Shown: in pieces, positions 1-6,186 of the stretch
Numbering within the stretch: position 1 is the first letter of the stretch
Layout: the number at the start of each line of letters is the position of its first letter
NCBI GenBank assembly: GCA_030544185.1
Contig: JAUNRO010000117.1
Span: forward strand, 1 to 8,917
Length of the DNA stretch: 8,917 bases
Direction of reading: 5' to 3'
From: Propionibacteriaceae bacterium
Lineage (GTDB): Bacteria; Actinomycetota; Actinomycetes; Propionibacteriales; Propionibacteriaceae
Notes under the pieces: generated by a model
Told to the model about the DNA's origin: nothing
The model's database searches: none
The model's input: only the letters and a program-made list of their open reading frames with translations
Position numbers and translations under genes: made by a program

Positions 1-327
1 CCTGCCCTGGAGGCCAAAGGCGTGGCGCTAATCCTGTCCGGGGACGACAACATCATCGAGATCCATTTGAGCGATGGACACTTCGCTACCCGATCCGGAT
101 TCCGCGTGGGCCAGACCTACGGAGAACTCAGACGAATCTACGGGGATGATGTCAAGGTCAGGAACAAGGACGGCAATGGGGGCCCATTCCAAGCCGCCAC
201 CATTATCGCCGGCGGGCGCGAGCTCGTCTTCTTCAAAGATTGGGACGAAAAAGACTACTCGGCGAGCACCCGCATCACCTCCATCCTGCTCATGCCGCCG
301 TCCTCGGGCATCTATGGCGAATGCTGA
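1..327 (+). CDS. Hypothetical protein, C-terminal part (5' end outside window)
   Basis: An open frame runs from the first base to a TGA at 325-327 and gives 108 residues with no stop upstream, so the gene starts outside the window. The GTG at 22 lacks a Shine-Dalgarno sequence and is probably internal. The visible part alternates short hydrophobic strands with polar turns and looks like a beta-rich domain. A segment reading roughly SGFRVGQTYGELRRIYG resembles the repeated 'G-hydrophobic-x-VG-x(4)-hydrophobic-x(3)-YG' element found in many secreted or lipid-anchored actinobacterial proteins of unknown function. A signal peptide or lipobox would lie outside the window and cannot be checked. The protein ends in a Cys. 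It stops about 40 nt before rnpB on the same strand, but rnpB has its own -10 box, so the two are probably not one unit. The function is unknown. Confidence 0.6.
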   Translation, partial: PALEAKGVALILSGDDNIIEIHLSDGHFATRSGFRVGQTYGELRRIYGDDVKVRNKDGNGGPFQAATIIAGGRELVFFKDWDEKDYSASTRITSILLMPPSSGIYGEC

Positions 328-352
328 CGACTGCGCTCGCGCCACAGACGGG

Positions 353-358
353 TAGAGT
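353..358 (+). promoter_or_regulatory. Probable -10 box of rnpB
   Basis: TAGAGT fits the actinobacterial -10 pattern TAnnnT. Initiation about 7 nt downstream would fall at 365-366, which is where the P1 helix of the RNase P RNA begins (367). No good -35 hexamer is seen at the expected distance, as is common for actinobacterial promoters. The call rests on position more than on consensus. Confidence 0.5.
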
Positions 359-365
359 GAACGGT

Positions 366-724
366 TGGACGAGGCGGCCAGGCGATCGCGGCGCCCTTCT
401 TCGGGAGGCGCCGAGGAAAGTCCGGACTCCACAGAGCGGGGTGGTGGGCAACACCCACCCGGGGTGACCCGCGGGCAAGTGCCACAGAAAACAGACCGCC
501 CCTGGCGTACGCCGGGGGTAAGGGTGAAAAGGCGGTGTAAGAGACCACCGGCACCCCAGGTGACTGGGGTGGCCAGGTAAACCCCACCCGGAGCAAGACC
601 AGACAGGGGACGTCCGAGGGCTGCTCGCCCGAGTTCCCGGGTAGGTCGCACCAGGCCGCCGGCAACGGCGGTCGCAGATGGATGATCGCCCTCGACAGAA
701 TCCGGCTTATCGGCCGCCTCGTCC
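366..724 (+). ncRNA. rnpB: RNase P RNA component (bacterial type A), rnpB
   Basis: This is the catalytic RNA of ribonuclease P, which with the protein RnpA removes 5' leaders from tRNA precursors. Three things identify it. The universally conserved block GAGGAAAGTCC starts at 413. Its partner, ACAGAATCCGGCTTAT, lies at 695-710, and together these form the P4 core. The termini pair perfectly: GGACGAGGCGGCC at 367-379 is the exact reverse complement of 712-724, giving a 13-bp P1 helix. The central stretch with CACAGAAAACAGACCGCC (482-499) and the GGTAAGGGTGAAAAGG-like segment are also typical. Length, about 358 nt, is normal for the class. The ends are set from P1 and may be off by a few bases. 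The gene converges on the Lsr2-family gene, with only about 20 nt between them and no strong intrinsic terminator visible. Confidence 0.96.
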
Positions 725-745
725 CTCGCTCAGCACGTGCTCGGG

Positions 746-1159
746 TCAGAAGAGCCGGGACTCCCGGGGGTGCTCCTGATAGAACGCGTCCAGCACGTTC
801 TTGGGAATCCGGCCGCGGTCGGAGACCTCGATCCCCTGCAGATCGTCGCGGTCGGAGTTCTCGACGAAATCGCGGATGCGCTGCCGCTGTTCCCGCTTCT
901 CCTCCGGTGACGCGGACACGGTCGAGGCCGCCGCCTGGCCGCTGCGACGAGCCGGCTGCTCCTGATAATGCGCAGGCACCGGCTCCTTGCCCTGCAGGAA
1001 TTCGGTGACGAGCTGCTCGAGCTTGTCGGCACTCTCCGCACCCAGGTGAACATCGGCCCACTGCAGATCCCCGAGGACAACCCGAATAGTTTCGTGCGGG
1101 CCATGTGCGGGCAACTCAATACCGGAATGATCGTCGGTGATAAGCGTCTTGACAGCCAT
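746..1159 (-). CDS. Lsr2-family nucleoid-associated protein
   Basis: The predicted protein has 137 aa. Lsr2 proteins are small actinobacterial H-NS analogues that dimerise through the N-terminus, bind AT-rich DNA through a C-terminal RGR-type AT-hook-like motif, and silence or bridge DNA. The diagnostic part is the C-terminus: DRGRIPKNVLDAFYQ at residues 114-128 closely matches the Lsr2 DNA-binding helix region (RGRIP..V.DAY), with RGR at 115-117. The preceding IRDFVENS segment (95-102) matches the helix before it. Residues 3-56 (VKTLITDD ... LVTEFL) align with the dimerisation domain but are divergent. A longer-than-usual polar linker (about 57-92) joins the two halves, whereas classical Lsr2 is about 110-115 aa. 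I chose ATG 1159, not the upstream ATG at 1213, because MAVKTLITDD matches where family members start. This could be an Lsr2 paralogue, not the main Lsr2 of the cell. It is transcribed toward rnpB. Confidence 0.85.
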   Translation of the reverse strand: MAVKTLITDDHSGIELPAHGPHETIRVVLGDLQWADVHLGAESADKLEQLVTEFLQGKEPVPAHYQEQPARRSGQAAASTVSASPEEKREQRQRIRDFVENSDRDDLQGIEVSDRGRIPKNVLDAFYQEHPRESRLF

Positions 1160-1166
1160 AAAACCC

Positions 1167-1172
1167 ACCCTA
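1167..1172 (-). promoter_or_regulatory. Candidate -10 box (TAGGGT) of the Lsr2-family gene, possibly leaderless
   Basis: On the minus strand TAGGGT fits TAnnnT and is followed by exactly 7 nt (GGGTTTT) before the ATG at 1159. Initiation would then fall on the A of the start codon and give a leaderless mRNA, a common arrangement in actinobacteria. The alternative reading is that AGGGTGGG acts as a weak ribosome-binding site of a longer transcript. A TTGGCG lies 19 nt upstream as a possible -35. Confidence 0.35.
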
Positions 1173-1216
1173 GGGCCAAAAAACATGAATGCGCCAATCT
1201 GCCACCCGGGCATTCC

Positions 1217-1250
1217 GAAAAGACGGCCCGAGCGCTGATCGTGCGCTCGG
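1217..1250 (-). terminator. Candidate terminator downstream of the PPOX-type gene
   Basis: CCGAGCGC (1228-1235) and GCGCTCGG (1243-1250) form a perfect 8-bp GC-rich stem around a 7-nt loop. On the minus strand it is followed after 7 nt by TTTT (1217-1220). It lies 27 nt past the stop codon of the gene at 1277-1753, as an intrinsic terminator should. The T-run is short and displaced, so termination may be weak. Confidence 0.45.
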
Positions 1251-1276
1251 TCGAGAGAACGATCAAATCGGCTGTT

Positions 1277-1753
1277 TCAGCCGTCCAGTTTGGCGGCGAT
1301 GGCGGCGGGGAATCCGCCCCGAGCGATCGGGCCCCAGCGTTCGGGGGTGATCCGGAGCAGCGACTTCTCCTGCGTCTTCATCGCGGCGCGGTATTCGTCC
1401 CAATCCGGGTGCTCACCACTGATACAGCGGAAATAGTCGACCAGCCCTTCGATGCTCTCCGGCTGGTGCAGGACCTCCGCCGTGCCGTCGATCTGGACCC
1501 AGGCCTCGTTCCACTCATCGGAGATCACACACAGGCTGACCAAGGGGTCCCGCTCAGCATTGCGGGTCTTGGCGCGCCCGGGATAGGTCGAGATCACGAT
1601 CCTGCCGTCACCATCCACACCGCCGGTGACGGGCGAGAGCTGCGGCATGCCGTCGCTGCGCCGGGTCATCAGAATCATCTTGTGCCGCGGTCGGACGAAA
1701 TCGAGCAGTTCGGCGAGCTCGACGGTCGTGTTGGTGGCAATCTTGCGGGCCAT
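1277..1753 (-). CDS. PPOX-class (pyridoxamine-phosphate-oxidase fold) probable F420-dependent enzyme
   Basis: The product is a 158-aa protein of the split beta-barrel flavin/deazaflavin-binding fold, resembling the Rv1155-type branch of F420-binding PPOX proteins. Features seen are an N-terminal helix, a strand rich in hydrophobics ending in DGMPQLSPV (residues 34-42), the cofactor-phosphate region GRAKTRNAERDP (59-70), and the C-terminal GEHPDWDEYRAAM (113-125), which is characteristic of this subfamily. Length matches the family (about 140-160 aa). I take ATG 1753, not ATG 1801, because GAGGAGG sits 6 nt upstream of it. By family knowledge the protein would bind F420 or FMN and act on a small oxidised substrate, but which cofactor and substrate cannot be read from the sequence. 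The gene is divergent from the hemerythrin-like gene, so both may respond to oxidative conditions. That last point is inference only. Confidence 0.85.
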   Translation of the reverse strand: MARKIATNTTVELAELLDFVRPRHKMILMTRRSDGMPQLSPVTGGVDGDGRIVISTYPGRAKTRNAERDPLVSLCVISDEWNEAWVQIDGTAEVLHQPESIEGLVDYFRCISGEHPDWDEYRAAMKTQEKSLLRITPERWGPIARGGFPAAIAAKLDG

Positions 1754-1879
1754 GGCGCCTCCTCGTGCGGTCGTGTCCTGCTGATCGTCGATAGTGGCCA
1801 TCCTGCACCGGAGGCATCATGCGGTGCCCGTCGCCCCCCGGTGGGTGAGAGAACGCGCTCCGGGTGTTACAAAGGATGG

Positions 1880-2311
1880 GTGTGCGAATATTGCGGTTGC
1901 CACCAGAACCCGTTCATCGCCCAGCTGATGGATGAGCACGACCAGTTGTCCTCGCTCGGCGACTCCGCGGTGCGTGCTCTGGAGCAGGGCGACACCGCCG
2001 CGGCCGCCAAGGATCTGCGGGAGTTCGACGCCCTGTTGCGCAAGCACAACGACCTCGAAGAGCGCGGCATCTTTGCCGCGATGCGCGAACTCGGTGAGTT
2101 CGTGGAACTCATCGACGAACTCGAGGGCGAACACACCGATCTGCATACCCGGCTGGACGAGTTCGACGCTGCGCCGCCGATCGACGAACTCAAGGTCCTG
2201 CTCACCGACCTCGCCGAGCACGTCGAGAAGGAGAACCGCGGGGTGTTCCCGTTCGCCTATAGCGCCTTCTCAACCCCGGAGTGGTCGACGGTCGAACACG
2301 CGCACCGGTGA
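1880..2311 (+). CDS. Hemerythrin-like (HHE) diiron protein with N-terminal CxxCxC
   Basis: The product is a 143-aa four-helix-bundle protein. All seven classical hemerythrin iron ligands can be placed: H20, H56-x3-E60, H85-x3-H89, and H114-x3-E118 followed by GVFPF. Such proteins carry an oxygen-bridged diiron site and serve in oxygen, NO or iron sensing and storage. It is predicted to be cytoplasmic, with no signal peptide or membrane segment. The N-terminus reads VCEYCGCHQNPF, placing Cys at 2, 5 and 7 directly before the first helix. This could be an extra metal or redox site. The start is GTG 1880. AAAGGA lies only 3 nt upstream, which is tight, and the open frame extends much further upstream, but that part overlaps the opposite-strand gene and has no family similarity. 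The gene converges on the RNB nuclease gene with 17 nt between stop codons. Confidence 0.88.
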   Translation: MCEYCGCHQNPFIAQLMDEHDQLSSLGDSAVRALEQGDTAAAAKDLREFDALLRKHNDLEERGIFAAMRELGEFVELIDELEGEHTDLHTRLDEFDAAPPIDELKVLLTDLAEHVEKENRGVFPFAYSAFSTPEWSTVEHAHR

Positions 2312-2328
2312 GTGGGGCCAAGAGCCTG

Positions 2329-3786
2329 CTAGCGCTTGCCACGCCTGGGCGGCTGGGCCGAGGTGTCGACGAAGGTCGTCACCCCGGTGTGCAGGTCGAC
2401 CGAGGTGAGCTTCGCCTCGATCTCCTGACCCAGCGGCAGTGAGTTGCCCTTCACGTTGGCCTCCACGGCCGGGTCGGTGATCATGAACCGGCCGCGCTCC
2501 CGCTTCGGGTCGAAGTCGACCACGGTCCCGGTGAACACCTCCCCCACCCGATCCGACAGCACCAGGGCCTCGGTGAGGTCGACGATCCGGCGCTCATATT
2601 TCTTCGCGCGCCGGTCCGAATCCGCCATGATCTCCGGCAATCCTTCAAGTTCGGTGACCACCCAGTGCGGGACCTCGACCTCGGCACAGATGGCCGCACA
2701 GATCTCCAGCACATAGCGATCCACGAGACGACGCAATGGGGCAGTCGCGTGAGCGTACTCAATCGCCAACGCCGCGTGCAGCGCATCAGCCGGAAGAACA
2801 CCATTGAATGCCTGATAACCCGCTCCCCGGAATAGCGTGGTGCAGGCATAAAGCATCGCCGCATGATCGCCGCGGCTGGAATCCAGGGACCGCACGAACT
2901 CCGGATAGTCCATTTCCGACGGCCAATGGATGTGCAGCGCCTTGGCAGTGTTCCGCAGGCGCCGCAGCGAGGCATTGTCCGCTGGCGGCAGCGTCCGCAG
3001 AATGCCAACATCCGCATACATCATCAAGTGCGCCGCGGCCATGCCTGTCATCAGCGAAATCTGGGCGTTCCAGCCCTCCACCGGCAGCGTGGAGCGGAAC
3101 TCCAATTCCCACCGGCCGTCGGCGGCGGTGACCTCCTGCTCGGGAATGTTGAGGCTCACCCCGCCGCGATCGCGCTCGATGCGCTCGCGCAACAGCCCGA
3201 CGCTCCGCAGCAGCTGCAGCGACTCCGACGCCGTCCCCTGGTCGATCCGGTCCTGCGCCTGGGCATAGGTCAGCTGCTCCCGGCTGCGGATCAGCGCCCG
3301 CTCGACGTGCGGGACCGGCACCAGGCCGTGATCGTCCAATGGCAGCCGCCAGACCAGGGCGGGGCGCACCTCCCCCGGCAGCAAGCTCGCCGCGCCCTCT
3401 GAGATGGCCGGCGGATGCAGCGGCGTACGCCGATGGGGCGCATAGAACGTCTGACCGCGGGCATGGGCTTCGGTGTCGATCGGGTCCCCCGCGGTGATGA
3501 AGGCGGCGACATCGGCAATCGCATACCACACCACGAAACCCGAGCCGTCCCGCTCGATGAACAGGGCCTGGTCGAGATCCCTCGCACCCGGCGGGTCGAT
3601 CGTCACGAACTCCAGGTCGGTCCGGTCGACCCCCGGCAGGCGGGGCGATGCCGCGGCGGTCTCGGCCGCGGCCAGCACCTCCGCGGGGAAAGCGGCGGGG
3701 ACGTTGCACTCCTGCCGCAGGCGCTCCAGCCCCTCACGCAGTGGGGCCGGCACCTCGTCGCGGAGGCGGACGGGACGAAACGGCAT
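2329..3786 (-). CDS. RNB-domain 3'-5' exoribonuclease (RNase II/R family, short actinobacterial form)
   Basis: The product is a 485-aa processive hydrolytic 3'-5' RNA exonuclease by family. The catalytic signature TIDPPGARDLDQALFI (residues 62-77) supplies D64, D70 and D72, equivalent to D201, D207 and D209 of E. coli RNase II. The fourth position (D210 there) is Q73 here. The RNB domain spans about 54-365, with HATAPLRRLVDRYV (346-359) as the conserved basic RNA-binding segment near its end. Residues about 413-475 look like a degenerate S1/OB domain (GEVFTGTVVDFD...). The N-terminal cold-shock domains of RNase II and R are absent, which is usual for this short actinobacterial group. The ATG has AGGAGG 6 nt upstream. 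The gene begins 12 nt after the zinc-ribbon gene's stop and is almost certainly co-transcribed with it. Substrates are unknown. Confidence 0.92.
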   Translation of the reverse strand: MPFRPVRLRDEVPAPLREGLERLRQECNVPAAFPAEVLAAAETAAASPRLPGVDRTDLEFVTIDPPGARDLDQALFIERDGSGFVVWYAIADVAAFITAGDPIDTEAHARGQTFYAPHRRTPLHPPAISEGAASLLPGEVRPALVWRLPLDDHGLVPVPHVERALIRSREQLTYAQAQDRIDQGTASESLQLLRSVGLLRERIERDRGGVSLNIPEQEVTAADGRWELEFRSTLPVEGWNAQISLMTGMAAAHLMMYADVGILRTLPPADNASLRRLRNTAKALHIHWPSEMDYPEFVRSLDSSRGDHAAMLYACTTLFRGAGYQAFNGVLPADALHAALAIEYAHATAPLRRLVDRYVLEICAAICAEVEVPHWVVTELEGLPEIMADSDRRAKKYERRIVDLTEALVLSDRVGEVFTGTVVDFDPKRERGRFMITDPAVEANVKGNSLPLGQEIEAKLTSVDLHTGVTTFVDTSAQPPRRGKR

Positions 3787-3798
3787 GGTTCCTCCTGG

Positions 3799-4545
3799 TC
3801 AGTCGGGCAGGCCCGACTGCGCGGTCCGGATGAGGATGCGGCCGCATTCCTCACACATCAACAACTCATCGGGCGCAGCGGCGGCGAACGCCCCCACATC
3901 CGCGGCGGTCAGGTTCAGCCGGCAGCCGCCACAGCTGCGGTGCACGATCTCGGCCACGCCGACCCCGGCGTACTTGTCGCGGAGCCGCTCGTAGTAGGTC
4001 ACCAGCGCCCCCGGCAGCTTCTCCACGACGGTGTCGCGCTTGGCCCCGGCGTGCTGCAGCTGCCCCTCGAGCGCCTCGATCTCGGCGTCGCGCACGGCCA
4101 TCAACTCGCGGATCTCGGTCTCCAGCTCCGCCCGGCGGGTCTGCACCCCGGCGAAGCGGGCAGTCGCTTGGTCGAGTTCCTCCATCACCTCGAGCTGATC
4201 GTCCTCCAGATCGGAGATGCGGCGGGTCAGGTGCTCGATCTCGGCGATCAGCCCGCTCAGCGCCTTCGGATCCGCCGCGCCGGCGTCGACCCGTTCCTGA
4301 TCGCGGGCCTTGCGCGCCCGCACCGGCTCCAGGTCGGCCTCGGCCCTCGCCTGCGCCCGCTCCAGATCGGACACGCGAGTCTCCGCCTCCGTATAGGCCG
4401 CCAGCAATCGTTTGCGCTCTGCCAGCAGCTGCGCGATCCGGGCCCGCTCGGGAAGATTGGCCTTCCGGGAATTCAGCTGGGTGATCTCAGTGTCGATGCC
4501 CTGCAGAGCGAGCAATTTCTGTTGGTCGGACGGATCGGCTTTGAT
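3799..4545 (-). CDS. Coiled-coil / C4 zinc-ribbon protein (DUF164 type), apparent ATC start
   Basis: The product is 248 aa if started at 4545. Residues about 15-180 are rich in E, R, L, A and Q in heptad-like order and should form a long antiparallel coiled coil. The C-terminus carries the zinc ribbon CGGC-x22-CEEC (Cys 205, 208, 231, 234). Family members are widespread. The Helicobacter pylori relative HP0958/FlgZ binds RNA and sigma-54, but the actinobacterial role is not established. Start: relatives begin M-KADP-x-DQQKLL, and here that sequence (KADPSDQQKLL) directly follows an ATC codon at 4545-4543, with GGAGG 6 nt upstream. The only conventional alternative is TTG at 4515, which has no ribosome-binding site and would cut off the conserved N-terminus. 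The gene heads an operon with the RNB nuclease and is divergent from the aminopeptidase gene. Confidence 0.88.
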   Translation of the reverse strand: MKADPSDQQKLLALQGIDTEITQLNSRKANLPERARIAQLLAERKRLLAAYTEAETRVSDLERAQARAEADLEPVRARKARDQERVDAGAADPKALSGLIAEIEHLTRRISDLEDDQLEVMEELDQATARFAGVQTRRAELETEIRELMAVRDAEIEALEGQLQHAGAKRDTVVEKLPGALVTYYERLRDKYAGVGVAEIVHRSCGGCRLNLTAADVGAFAAAAPDELLMCEECGRILIRTAQSGLPD

Positions 4546-4549
4546 GGCG

Positions 4550-4556
4550 GGCCTCC
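4550..4556 (-). promoter_or_regulatory. Shine-Dalgarno sequence that fixes the ATC start of the zinc-ribbon gene
   Basis: On the minus strand the sequence is AAGGAGGCCCGCC followed by ATC. GGAGG lies 6 nt before ATC, the optimal spacing, and there is no ATG, GTG, TTG or CTG in frame at that distance. Confidence 0.6.
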
Positions 4557-4704
4557 TTCGCCTAGCGACCAGACGCCGGAACAGCGCTGATAGCCAGGGA
4601 TCCTAGCGCGCGCCCCCGACGGCGCCGCCGCCTATCATGGCCCACTGAGCGCATGGACGAATCGGCGAGGATCAGGTGAGGACCAGGCGAAAGGACGGGA
4701 CTCG

Positions 4705-6186
4705 ATGAGCGAGGAACAGGCCAAGCAGCGCAGCCGGAGGATTCCCTATTCCGAGGCGTTCAAGGCATTTATCCCGACCGGATGGGAGCCCTACGCGAGC
4801 GATCTGCCGGAGCCGTTGCCGGCGACATCGTGGTCCCAGGCCCGCCGGGACAACCTCAGCGCCCTCTTTCTGGGTGATCGGTTGGTCGTCCCGGCAGGCG
4901 GGTTGAAGGTGAGATCGAACGACACCGACTATCGGTTCCGCCCGCACTCCGCTTTCGCGCACCTGACCGGCCTGGGCACCGACCGCGAACCCGACGCGGT
5001 GCTGGTCTTGGAACCGATCGATGACGGGCATGCCGCCACGCTCTATTTCCGACCCCGCGCGCCCCGGAACTCCGAGGAGTTCTATGCCAATGCCCGTTAT
5101 GGCGAAATGTGGGTCGGGCAACGGGAGTCGCTCGCCGAGATGGCCGCGCTGACCGGCCTCGACGTCGCCGATATCGCCGATCTCCCCGACGCGCTGGCCA
5201 AGAACGCGAGTGCCACCCGCATCCGGATCGTCCGCGACGCCGATGCGGCGCTCAACGCCCAGGTCGATGAGCTGGAGCACCTGGGCTCCGAGGAGGCGGA
5301 TGCAGAGTTCGCCACCGCGCTGTCGGAGCTGCGGCTGTGCAAGGACGAGTTCGAGGCCGAGCAGATGCGAGAGGCCTGTGCCCGGACGGCGGTCGCGTTC
5401 GAGGAGGTGGTCCGGGCGTTGCCCGAGGCCGTACGCCGGGGTCGCGGCGAGCGCTGGGTCGAGGGCGTGTTCGGCCTCCATGCCCGCCACGCGGGCAACG
5501 CCGTCGGCTATGACACGATCGCGGCCGCCGGTGACCACGCCTGCACGCTGCACTGGATCCGCAACGACGGCGACCTGCGCGGCGATGAGCTCCTGCTGCT
5601 CGACGCGGGCATCGAACTCGACACGCTCTATACGGCCGACATCACCCGGACCATCCCGGTGTCGGGTCGGTTCTCGGCCGCCCAGCGCAAGGTCTATGCC
5701 GCGGTCCTGGAGGCTCAGCGCGCCGGTATCGCGGCCGCCCAGCCCGGTGCCGATTTCCTTGCCCCCCACCTGGCCGCGGTTGTCGTGCTGGTGAAGCGGC
5801 TCGAGGAGTGGGGCATCCTCCCCGTCAGCGCCGAGGAGTCGGTCGATCCGGAGAACGGCGGCCAGCACCGGCGCTGGATGGTGCACGGCACCTCCCATCA
5901 TCTCGGCATCGACGTGCACGACTGCGCCCAGGCGCTTGCGGAGAATTACCGCGAGGGCACGCTCCAGCCGGGAATGGTCATCACGGTCGAGCCGGGGCTC
6001 TATTTCAAGGAAACGGATCTCCTCGTGCCGCCGGAGTTCCGCGGAATCGGCGTACGCATCGAGGACGACATCCTCATCACCGCCGACGGCAACGAGAACC
6101 TGTCGGCCATGCTGCCCACCGATCCCGACGAGATCGAGTCCTGGATGGCGGACCTGTTCGCTGCGCCGCACGGCCGTGACGACTGA
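4705..6186 (+). CDS. pepP: Xaa-Pro aminopeptidase (aminopeptidase P, M24B)
   Basis: The product is a 493-aa cytosolic dinuclear-metal (usually Mn) peptidase that removes an N-terminal residue preceding proline. The N-terminal creatinase/AMP-like domain covers about residues 40-180, including RFRPHSAFAHLTGL (77-90). The pita-bread catalytic domain covers about 215-470. All five metal ligands are placed: D300 (LLLDAGIELD), D312 (TADITRTIP), H398 (HGTSHHLG), E429 (TVEPGLYF) and E453 (RIEDDILI). H394 and H405 match the additional active-site histidines of E. coli PepP. The length is slightly above E. coli PepP (about 440 aa) because of an N-terminal extension typical of actinobacterial members. 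The start is ATG 4705, with AAAGGA (4690-4695) 9 nt upstream. It is the first gene of a plus-strand operon, and the corA-like gene overlaps its 3' end. Confidence 0.95.
   Translation: MSEEQAKQRSRRIPYSEAFKAFIPTGWEPYASDLPEPLPATSWSQARRDNLSALFLGDRLVVPAGGLKVRSNDTDYRFRPHSAFAHLTGLGTDREPDAVLVLEPIDDGHAATLYFRPRAPRNSEEFYANARYGEMWVGQRESLAEMAALTGLDVADIADLPDALAKNASATRIRIVRDADAALNAQVDELEHLGSEEADAEFATALSELRLCKDEFEAEQMREACARTAVAFEEVVRALPEAVRRGRGERWVEGVFGLHARHAGNAVGYDTIAAAGDHACTLHWIRNDGDLRGDELLLLDAGIELDTLYTADITRTIPVSGRFSAAQRKVYAAVLEAQRAGIAAAQPGADFLAPHLAAVVVLVKRLEEWGILPVSAEESVDPENGGQHRRWMVHGTSHHLGIDVHDCAQALAENYREGTLQPGMVITVEPGLYFKETDLLVPPEFRGIGVRIEDDILITADGNENLSAMLPTDPDEIESWMADLFAAPHGRDD

Noticed and set aside
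28..651. Minus-strand open frame of 207 codons across the left end
   Set aside because: It covers most of the RNase P RNA and the antisense of the partial plus-strand gene. Its composition is Arg/Pro/Gly-rich, as expected of a shadow frame in high-GC DNA.
732..741. Palindrome AGCACGTGCT as a terminator for rnpB
   Set aside because: It is only a short self-complementary site with no loop and no T-run, so it is not a convincing intrinsic terminator. It may be chance.
312..1061. Minus-strand open frame of 249 codons
   Set aside because: It runs through rnpB and an alternative frame of the Lsr2-family gene, with low-complexity Arg/Ala/Pro content and no domain.
968..1879. Upstream extension of the hemerythrin-like reading frame
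   Set aside because: The extension is antisense to the Lsr2-like and PPOX-type genes and has no family similarity. The diiron protein is complete from GTG 1880.
4513..4515. TTG as the start of the zinc-ribbon protein
   Set aside because: No ribosome-binding site precedes it, and it removes the conserved KADPxDQQK N-terminus that lies just downstream of a perfect GGAGG.
3415..4590. Plus-strand open frame of 391 codons
   Set aside because: It is antisense to the RNB nuclease and zinc-ribbon genes, both of which are firmly identified by motifs.
4546..4704. Sigma-70-like promoters in the divergent gap (TAGGAT at 4600-4605 minus, TATCAT at 4633-4638 plus)
   Set aside because: The -10-like hexamers exist, but no -35 partner at a sensible distance could be found for either, so I did not list them as features.
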